Shown in pieces: positions 37,249 to 41,863 of a stretch of 41,863 bases of DNA. The stretch lies in NCBI GenBank assembly GCA_016778895.1, contig JADHOR010000013.1:1-41863 (forward strand), given 5' to 3'. The position numbers and the translations under genes were made by a program. Below the pieces are notes generated by a model. That model searched no databases. It was not told where the DNA came from and saw nothing but the letters and a program-made list of their open reading frames with translations. This DNA is from Candidatus Puniceispirillum sp. (lineage in GTDB: Bacteria; Pseudomonadota; Alphaproteobacteria; Puniceispirillales; Puniceispirillaceae). The first letter of the stretch is position 1, and each line of letters starts with the position of its first letter.

Positions 37249-39588
37249 ATGAAGCGCGAAACTCCCATTTTGGCCGATCTGGTTTTTCTCGGTGGCGGCC
37301 ATGCACAAATTGCCGCGATCAAAAGTTTTGCGATGAATCCGGTTCCGGGTTTGCGCCTAACGATTGTGACTGCAACAACACGCACTCCCTATTCCGGTAT
37401 GCTGCCGGCCTATGTTGAAGGGGTGTGGGACGATGATGATTTGCACATCGATCTTGCCCATCTGGCCCAGTTCGCCGGAGCAAGGCTGTTGGTGGCGCCC
37501 TGCATCGGCATTGATGCCGATGATCGCAAGCTGTTCTTTGACGATAGGCCACCGCTGCATTTCGATTTATTATCTATCAATATTGGCGGGCAGCCCGATT
37601 TGGACGCGATTGATGGAGCCGTTGATCATCTGATACCGGTGAAACCGATTGCCAAATTTCAGCAGGCTTTGGACGGTTTGCTCGCTGCCGGCTTTCTGAG
37701 GCGGCTTGCGGTGATCGGCGGCGGTGCGGCGGGGTGTGAATTGGCTTTGGCGTTGAGGAAACGCTTGCAAAGCCTGGGTGCAAAGCCACAAATGACGCTT
37801 TACAGCCGCGCACCTAAGTTGCTGTCCCAAATGTCTCCCCGTGCCGGCCAGCTTATGCTTGCGGCATTATATGATGCTGATATTCGGCTTCATCTAGGAT
37901 GTAGGGTTGATGCTGTTGAGGCTGGGCGTTTGCGGATTGGCGACAAAACCGAAGAATTTGACGCCGGATTTCTGGTATCGGCAGTGCGCCCGCCGCGCTG
38001 GTTAAGCTCGACCAGTCTTGCGCGTGACAAAAATGGTTTTCTTGCTGTTCGGCAAACCCTCCAATCGTTAAGCCATCCTTATATTTTTGCTGCTGGCGAC
38101 ATCGCGACGGTTGAAGCTAATCCAAGGCCAAAGGCAGGTGTTTTTGCGGTGCGAGCCGGCCCAGTTCTGGCAAAGAATTTGCGCAAATATCTGCATGGGC
38201 ACAGGTTAAAAAAATGGTCTGCGCAAAAACGCTACCTTGCCATTATTGGCTGTGCTGACGGAGGCGCAATCGCATCTTGGGGGCAGTTCGGCGTAAAAGC
38301 GGACTGGTTGTTAGCGTTGAAATACCGGATCGACCAGCGGTTTATGGCGAAATATCAAAATCTATCGATGCCGGCCTTACCTGCGCCAGTGCCATTTGCG
38401 GGGATTAAGCGCGATCATAATATCCAGCAAGATGGCAGCGATGATGTCGCATCAGGTTTGCGCGCCAATGATCCAGCCTATGCGGCAATGCGGTGTCTTG
38501 GCTGTGCAGCCAAGGCTAGTCACGCGGTTTTAGCCACCGCGCTGGAAGATGCTGTAAATTTGGCGATATCACAGGGTGCCGAGCGTGCATTGATGCCTGA
38601 TCAGGGTATCGAGAGCGATGCAGCCATCATGAAGGCGCCGCCAGCGGGCAGCAACCTGGTTCAATCGGTCGATGTTCTGTCCGAAATTGTCTCTGATCCG
38701 TTTTTGCTCGGGCGTATCGCTGCTGTTCATGCGCTGAGTGACCTCTATGCGGCGTTGGCAAAGCCGACATCAGCTTTGGCGATTGTTAACCTTCCCGAAG
38801 CCAGTCTGGCGATCCAGACCAATCAATTGACGCAAATACTTGCTGGCGGCTTATGTGCGCTTAGCGAAGACGGGGTTCGGCTAAATGGTGGCCATACCAG
38901 TGAAGGAGGTTCGCTATCGGTCGGATTTTCTGTCACCGGATATTGTCATGCCGAGACAACACCGCCGCTTACTCAAACGCATGAAAATCTGGATAAGCTT
39001 GTTCTGGTATTAACAAAACCGATTGGGACTGGCGTAATCATGGCGGGGCGGATGCAGCTTGTTGCCAAGGCGCAATGGGTCGATGCCGCAATTGCCCAAA
39101 TGGCAAAATCCAACAGGATTGCTGCTCAAAAATTTGCAGCTAGAGGTGCCATTGGTGCGACCGACATAACTGGTTTTGGGCTGGCGCGGCACGCCCATAA
39201 TCTAAGTCTCCGGTTGGGGGCTAGCGGCTGCATGATTGATCTTGCCGCCCTTCCTCTTCTTGATGGTTCGCTGCCGTTAATATCGTCTGGCATTAGGTCA
39301 AGCCTGCATGATCAGAACCGTACCGCGGTAATGTTGGACTCCAGTCACCTTGACGATGCGGCTGCCAGCTATTTTGCCGCGCATATCGAAACTCTGTTTG
39401 ATCCTCAAACCAGCGGTGGCTTGCTTGGTGTTTTCCGGTCAGAAGACGCAACAGTGCTGATTGATGAATTGTGCGGTGATGGCATTGCCGCCGCGATTAT
39501 TGGCAAGCTGGATTCTGGTCATGATGGCATCAGGGTAACCAATAAACTGCCCAACGAGACCGGTCATTTGCGGAATTTGAGCCAATGA
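37249..39588 (+). CDS. selD: Fused NADH dehydrogenase-like / selenide, water dikinase
   Basis: A 779-residue two-part protein. Residues 1 to about 390 form a FAD/NAD(P)-binding oxidoreductase of the NDH-2 type, with dinucleotide motifs LVFLGGGHAQIAAI at the N-terminus and RRLAVIGGGAAGCELALAL near 160. Residues about 405-779 are selenide, water dikinase (SelD), which makes selenophosphate from selenide and ATP. The SelD active-site strip is RCLGCAAK with C416, C419 and K422; a cysteine, not selenocysteine, occupies the catalytic position. The GAIGATDITGFGLARHAH and DPQTSGGLL blocks confirm SelD. Such fusions are known in several bacteria; the oxidoreductase half may prepare reduced selenium or channel it. 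It is followed by mnmH, the likely user of the selenophosphate. Confidence 0.93.
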   Translation: MKRETPILADLVFLGGGHAQIAAIKSFAMNPVPGLRLTIVTATTRTPYSGMLPAYVEGVWDDDDLHIDLAHLAQFAGARLLVAPCIGIDADDRKLFFDDRPPLHFDLLSINIGGQPDLDAIDGAVDHLIPVKPIAKFQQALDGLLAAGFLRRLAVIGGGAAGCELALALRKRLQSLGAKPQMTLYSRAPKLLSQMSPRAGQLMLAALYDADIRLHLGCRVDAVEAGRLRIGDKTEEFDAGFLVSAVRPPRWLSSTSLARDKNGFLAVRQTLQSLSHPYIFAAGDIATVEANPRPKAGVFAVRAGPVLAKNLRKYLHGHRLKKWSAQKRYLAIIGCADGGAIASWGQFGVKADWLLALKYRIDQRFMAKYQNLSMPALPAPVPFAGIKRDHNIQQDGSDDVASGLRANDPAYAAMRCLGCAAKASHAVLATALEDAVNLAISQGAERALMPDQGIESDAAIMKAPPAGSNLVQSVDVLSEIVSDPFLLGRIAAVHALSDLYAALAKPTSALAIVNLPEASLAIQTNQLTQILAGGLCALSEDGVRLNGGHTSEGGSLSVGFSVTGYCHAETTPPLTQTHENLDKLVLVLTKPIGTGVIMAGRMQLVAKAQWVDAAIAQMAKSNRIAAQKFAARGAIGATDITGFGLARHAHNLSLRLGASGCMIDLAALPLLDGSLPLISSGIRSSLHDQNRTAVMLDSSHLDDAAASYFAAHIETLFDPQTSGGLLGVFRSEDATVLIDELCGDGIAAAIIGKLDSGHDGIRVTNKLPNETGHLRNLSQ

Positions 39589-39632
39589 TGCGACCTTGCC
39601 GGATAACGTTTCTTTCCTGTGAGGCTGGATGA

Positions 39633-40697
39633 ATGTCGACACCGATTAATCGCATTGCCGCCGATCTGGAGATGATCAAAGATGCCAATTTTAACAGCAT
39701 TATTGACGTGCGCTCACCGGCTGAATTTGCTGATGATCATATGCCGGGCGCTATTAACCTGCCGGTACTTGATGATAATGAGCGTGCGCAAATTGGCACC
39801 ATCTACAAACAGGTAAACCCGTTTGAGGCAAAACGCGCCGGGGCGGCACTTGTGGCTAAAAACATCTCCGCACATCTGCAAAGCCAGCTTGCCATGAAAG
39901 GCCGTGATTGGCGGCCGCTGGTCTATTGCTGGCGGGGGGGGCAGCGAAGCGGATCGATGGCGCGCATCTTTAGCGATATTGGCTGGCATAGCACAGTGAT
40001 TGAGGGTGGCTACAAAGCCTATCGCAAGACTGTTCTGGATCAGCTAGACGACGTGCCAGCACGGTTTCGCCTGATTGTGTTATCGGGTGCAACCGGCACG
40101 GCCAAAACCCATATTTTACGCGCAGCTGCCAAAATGGGTGCACAGGTTTTGGATCTTGAGGCACTCGCCAATCATCGCGGGTCATTGCTTGGCAGTGAGC
40201 CCGGATCGCTGCAACCTGCTCAGCGGCTATTTGAGTCTCATTTGCTTGCTGTCATGTTGAAATTTGATCCGGCGAGACCAGTTTTTATCGAGGCTGAAAG
40301 CAATAAGATTGGCCAGATACACCTTCCGGCCGCGCTATGGGCGTCAATGCGTAAGGCTAGCCGCGTCAGCCTTATTGCCCCGATTGACGCACGAATTGCC
40401 TTTCTGCAACGCGATTATCGACACATCATTGAACAGCATGAAAATCTGATGGAACTGCTTGGAGGGCTGCGCCATCGTTACAGCGCGGTAACCCTTTCCG
40501 AATGGCAGAAAACGATTAAGGCGGGTGACTGGAACCGCTTTGTTCGCAGTTTGCTTAAAACGCATTATGACCCGTCTTACGCGCGCTCAACCGCATCGAG
40601 GCCGCTGACCGATATTCTGACACTCACAGCAACCACGCTTGATGACGATGACATCCACCGCCTTGCTGGCAAGCTAGCTGAACTCGACCCGCGCTAG
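39633..40697 (+). CDS. mnmH: tRNA 2-selenouridine synthase
   Basis: Also called SelU. It replaces sulfur by selenium in 2-thiouridine at the wobble position of certain tRNAs, using selenophosphate. The 354-residue protein has an N-terminal rhodanese domain with catalytic C99 in VYCWRGGQRSGSMA and a C-terminal P-loop domain. The P-loop reads GATGTAKT (152-159), with Ala where most P-loops have Gly before the Lys. The block FIEAESNKIGQIHLP is typical of the family. It is 44 bp downstream of the SelD fusion. I see no selA, selB or selC in the window, so selenium use here may be limited to tRNA modification. Confidence 0.93.
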   Translation: MSTPINRIAADLEMIKDANFNSIIDVRSPAEFADDHMPGAINLPVLDDNERAQIGTIYKQVNPFEAKRAGAALVAKNISAHLQSQLAMKGRDWRPLVYCWRGGQRSGSMARIFSDIGWHSTVIEGGYKAYRKTVLDQLDDVPARFRLIVLSGATGTAKTHILRAAAKMGAQVLDLEALANHRGSLLGSEPGSLQPAQRLFESHLLAVMLKFDPARPVFIEAESNKIGQIHLPAALWASMRKASRVSLIAPIDARIAFLQRDYRHIIEQHENLMELLGGLRHRYSAVTLSEWQKTIKAGDWNRFVRSLLKTHYDPSYARSTASRPLTDILTLTATTLDDDDIHRLAGKLAELDPR

Positions 40698-40771
40698 CCT
40701 TCGCAAAAGCCATTTTTACCGCGTAGTTTTCTCTTTTCATCGGCTCGCGGTTATTTTGCTTGAAAACGGGC

Positions 40772-40799
40772 TTGCATATCAGGTTTTGTCCTGTATAAC
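40772..40799 (+). promoter_or_regulatory. Predicted promoter of tRNA-Asn
   Basis: TTGCAT (40772-40777) and TATAAC (40794-40799) are separated by 16 bp, with the -10 ending 17 bp before the mature tRNA 5' end. Spacing and position suit a tRNA gene. Confidence 0.6.
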
Positions 40800-40816
40800 G
40801 CTTGGCAAGGCATTAT

Positions 40817-40891
40817 TCCCCGGTAGCTCAGCGGTAGAGCAAGCGACTGTTAATCGCTTGGCCGGCGGTTCGAATCCGTCCCGGGGAGCCA
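40817..40891 (+). tRNA. tRNA-Asn (GTT)
   Basis: Seven-pair acceptor stem TCCCCGG / CCGGGGA, D-arm AGCTCAGCGGTAGAGC, anticodon loop CTGTTAA with GTT, T-arm GGTTCGAATCC, discriminator G and encoded CCA. Its 3' end is the last core-genome sequence before the composition changes, so it is a candidate attachment site. Confidence 0.96.
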
Positions 40892-40992
40892 CTTTCTTTC
40901 ACGCAATAAATCAGTCACTTAGGTCTTTATTGGCTCCGCTCTCGGGTCAAGAGATTAATTGGATTCGTTCACATTTAATTTACATTTATCAC

Positions 40993-41079
40993 CTAGTATT
41001 TCGCCAATTCACCTGCAACCATTGTAAGTGCTTTTTCGGTGTTTTTTGTTGAACGACCTGTGATGAGTAAATTGCTCAC
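40993..41079 (-). CDS. Possible 28-residue peptide ORF
   Basis: From a GTG start the minus strand encodes 28 residues with a protein-like composition (SNLLITGRSTKNTEKAL, then MVAGELAKY). There is no good ribosome site, and the open frame continues upstream without an ATG. It may be a small protein or the tail of a decayed gene. I do not recognise it. Confidence 0.25.
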   Translation of the reverse strand: MSNLLITGRSTKNTEKALTMVAGELAKY

Positions 41080-41102
41080 AAATGTAAGCTGACTTAGCAG
41101 CG

Positions 41103-41246
41103 ATGTATAACGAATACAGAGAACGGAGATCAGCCGGCTAACGAGCCGCAATCGATGCTCGTAATGCAACTGAGGAAGCCGTTAGAGAAAAAGCAAAAGC
41201 ACTCGGCTACAGCTACCACAGAATTAACTCTTCATTTTGGTTCTAG
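41103..41246 (+). pseudogene. Small broken ORF with an in-frame TAA
   Basis: From the ATG at 41103 the frame encodes MYNEYRERRSAG, then meets TAA (41139-41141), and continues for 34 codons of protein-like sequence (RAAIDARNATEEAV, later KALGYSYHRINSSFWF) to a TAG. The second part has no start codon of its own. This suggests a 47-codon gene interrupted by one stop, or a stop that is read through. I do not recognise the family. It is divergent from the 28-residue frame, 23 bp away. Confidence 0.35.
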
Positions 41247-41265
41247 CTAGCACAAAGAGTGCAAA

Positions 41266-41283
41266 GGAAGAGCATCCTCTTCC
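41266..41283 (+). other. Perfect 7-bp hairpin
   Basis: GGAAGAG and CTCTTCC flank a CATC loop just after the broken ORF and 28 bp before the terminator. Together the two hairpins look like the 3' half of a small structured RNA, but this is inference. Confidence 0.4.
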
Positions 41284-41311
41284 ATAATCTAAAGGCGACT
41301 ATTGACAATCA

Positions 41312-41341
41312 GCCCCGTTGGTTCGCCAGTGGGGCTTTTTG
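41312..41341 (+). terminator. Intrinsic terminator with TTCG tetraloop
   Basis: An 11-bp stem (AGCCCCGTTGG / CCAGTGGGGCT, two G-U pairs) is capped by TTCG and followed by a run of five T. It ends whatever is transcribed from the region after tRNA-Asn. Confidence 0.88.
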
Positions 41342-41410
41342 GTCCAATGAGGACAGCACATGCTTAGGAACCATTGAATAATGATGTGGCGAAGACTATC
41401 TAAACTGCTC

Positions 41411-41424
41411 TTTGTTTAAACAAA
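41411..41424. promoter_or_regulatory. Perfect 14-bp palindrome, candidate operator
   Basis: TTTGTTTAAACAAA is fully self-complementary. It lies 18 bp upstream of the ATG at 41443, a natural place for a dimeric repressor or activator to act on that gene. Confidence 0.45.
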
Positions 41425-41442
41425 CAGGGGAATTGACTAATT

Positions 41443-41688
41443 ATGGCAAAAGGACCAGCAGCGAAGAAACAGACAGCACCGAAGAGTGCAGCAGTGCCTA
41501 AAGTAGCTGCAAAGAAACGTGGTCGTCCGGCTAAAGCTGCACCAAAGGTTGCGCAGGCAGTTGTTGCTGAAGCACCTCAGAAGAACGCCTTTGAGGAGAA
41601 GTTTGGTGAAGGCACGGCCTTTGACTTGGATTACGGCAAACTATTGATCATTGCATTGTGTGTCTACATTGCAGTTCAGGTCAGCTAA
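41443..41688 (+). CDS. Small Lys/Ala-rich protein with AT-hook-like motif and C-terminal membrane segment
   Basis: An 81-residue protein that I do not recognise. Residues 1-40 are basic and rich in Lys, Ala and Pro, with KKRGRPAK near 28-35, close to the GRP core of AT-hook DNA-binding motifs and to histone H1-like tails. Residues 48-65 are more acidic (NAFEEKFGEGTAFDLDYG). The last 15 or so residues are hydrophobic (LLIIALCVYIAVQVS) and could be a tail anchor. This combination suggests a protein that ties nucleic acid to the membrane, but that is inference. A GGGG-containing site lies about 15 nt before the ATG, a palindrome lies just upstream, and a strong terminator follows, so it appears to be a single-gene unit. 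It belongs to the low-G+C segment after tRNA-Asn. Confidence 0.75.
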   Translation: MAKGPAAKKQTAPKSAAVPKVAAKKRGRPAKAAPKVAQAVVAEAPQKNAFEEKFGEGTAFDLDYGKLLIIALCVYIAVQVS

Positions 41689-41711
41689 ACACGTAGACCA
41701 AAGATCAATTC

Positions 41712-41744
41712 AAGCTCATCAGTCAACGCTGGTGGGCTTTTTTT
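41712..41744 (+). terminator. Intrinsic terminator after the 81-residue gene
   Basis: An 11-bp stem (AAGCTCATCAG / CTGGTGGGCTT, two G-U pairs), a 6-nt loop and a run of seven T, 24 bp after the stop codon. Confidence 0.88.
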
Positions 41745-41783
41745 GCTACTTGACATACTGCTGACGTAAACAGAGGATGTACA

Positions 41784-41863
41784 ATGAATTCTTTAAAGAT
41801 TGGAATGGCAAGCATAGTTGCAATAGGAGTGGGTCTGTTAGCGAGAGATGTGGTGGGTAGTGG
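41784..41863 (+). CDS. Unknown protein with N-terminal hydrophobic segment, cut by window end
   Basis: An ATG preceded by AGAGG at good spacing opens a frame that stays open to the window end (26 full codons). The visible residues, starting MNSLKIGMASIVAIGVGLLA, look like a signal peptide or membrane anchor. A TTGACA lies about 30 bp upstream, but I see no well-spaced -10. No family can be named from so little. Confidence 0.5.
   Translation, partial: MNSLKIGMASIVAIGVGLLARDVVGS

Larger units (their letters stand above)
40892..41442. other. Low-G+C region after tRNA-Asn, putative start of an integrated element
   Basis: About 550 bp with no normal-length gene. G+C is near 44% by hand count over 40981-41340. 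It holds two tiny divergent frames (40993-41079 minus and 41103-41246 plus), a 7-bp perfect hairpin at 41266-41283, a strong terminator at 41312-41341, and a palindrome at 41411-41424. The pattern fits the edge of a phage-like or genomic-island insertion at the tRNA. No integrase gene or second attachment copy is visible before the window ends. Confidence 0.45.

Noticed and set aside
40756-41052. A 98-codon plus-strand frame covering tRNA-Asn
   Set aside because: It runs through the mature tRNA sequence and has no ribosome site; a structural RNA explains the conservation.
40892-41341. tmRNA or selenocysteine tRNA in the region after tRNA-Asn
   Set aside because: No tRNA-like acceptor/T-arm pair or tag frame could be found.
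1-41863. CRISPR arrays, rRNA genes, complete insertion sequences
   Set aside because: No regularly spaced repeats, no rRNA sequence and no transposase frame were seen.

Overview
The window reads as one continuous stretch of an alphaproteobacterial chromosome. Gene content and order match the alphaproteobacterial core: dgt-argS-SPOR-scpAB-tatABC-serS-surE-pcm-LysM/M23, yajC-secDF followed by a Mth938 gene and a squalene/phytoene-synthase-like gene, trmFO (the folate-dependent tRNA methylase), dgt divergent from erpA-xthA, and pcm-tolC-(popZ position)-valS. Moderate G+C, compact operons and one-base stop/start overlaps suggest a free-living marine type, possibly of the SAR116 kind. That placement is inference from gene order and not from a search.

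Layout. 1-3.4 kb: coaD and gyrA (minus). 3.4-8.5 kb: ssb (minus, with a clear terminator) divergent from uvrA-trmFO (plus). 8.5-12.6 kb: Sec accessory operon yajC-secD-secF plus homologues of the mitochondrial complex I assembly factors NDUFAF3 and NDUFAF6 (minus). 12.7-13.6 kb: a DUF815 ATPase (plus). 13.6-25.7 kb: a long minus-strand run from dgt to a degenerate LytM lipoprotein. It covers dNTP control, Arg-tRNA charging, chromosome condensation (ScpAB), Tat export, Ser-tRNA charging and survival/repair enzymes. An orphan ABC ATPase has been inserted between scpB and tatA, and the usual nagZ is missing. 26-27.1 kb: erpA-xthA (plus), sharing a bidirectional terminator with ilvD. 27.2-35.4 kb: ilvD, valS, a short popZ-like remnant, tolC, a second isoaspartyl-methyltransferase homologue and a pilin-like gene broken by a frameshift (all minus). 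35.4-40.7 kb: tRNA-Cys, an EamA exporter, a flavin reductase, a fused NADH-dehydrogenase-like/SelD protein and MnmH (plus), which together form a selenium-to-tRNA (2-selenouridine) module.

40.8 kb to the end: tRNA-Asn, then a change in character to lower G+C (about 44% by hand count over 40981-41340), tiny or broken ORFs, two strong terminators, a perfect 14-bp palindrome, and a small Lys/Ala-rich protein with an AT-hook-like motif and a C-terminal hydrophobic segment. This looks like the first kilobase of an element integrated at the tRNA-Asn gene. It is the least explained part of the window. No CRISPR array, rRNA or complete insertion sequence was seen.
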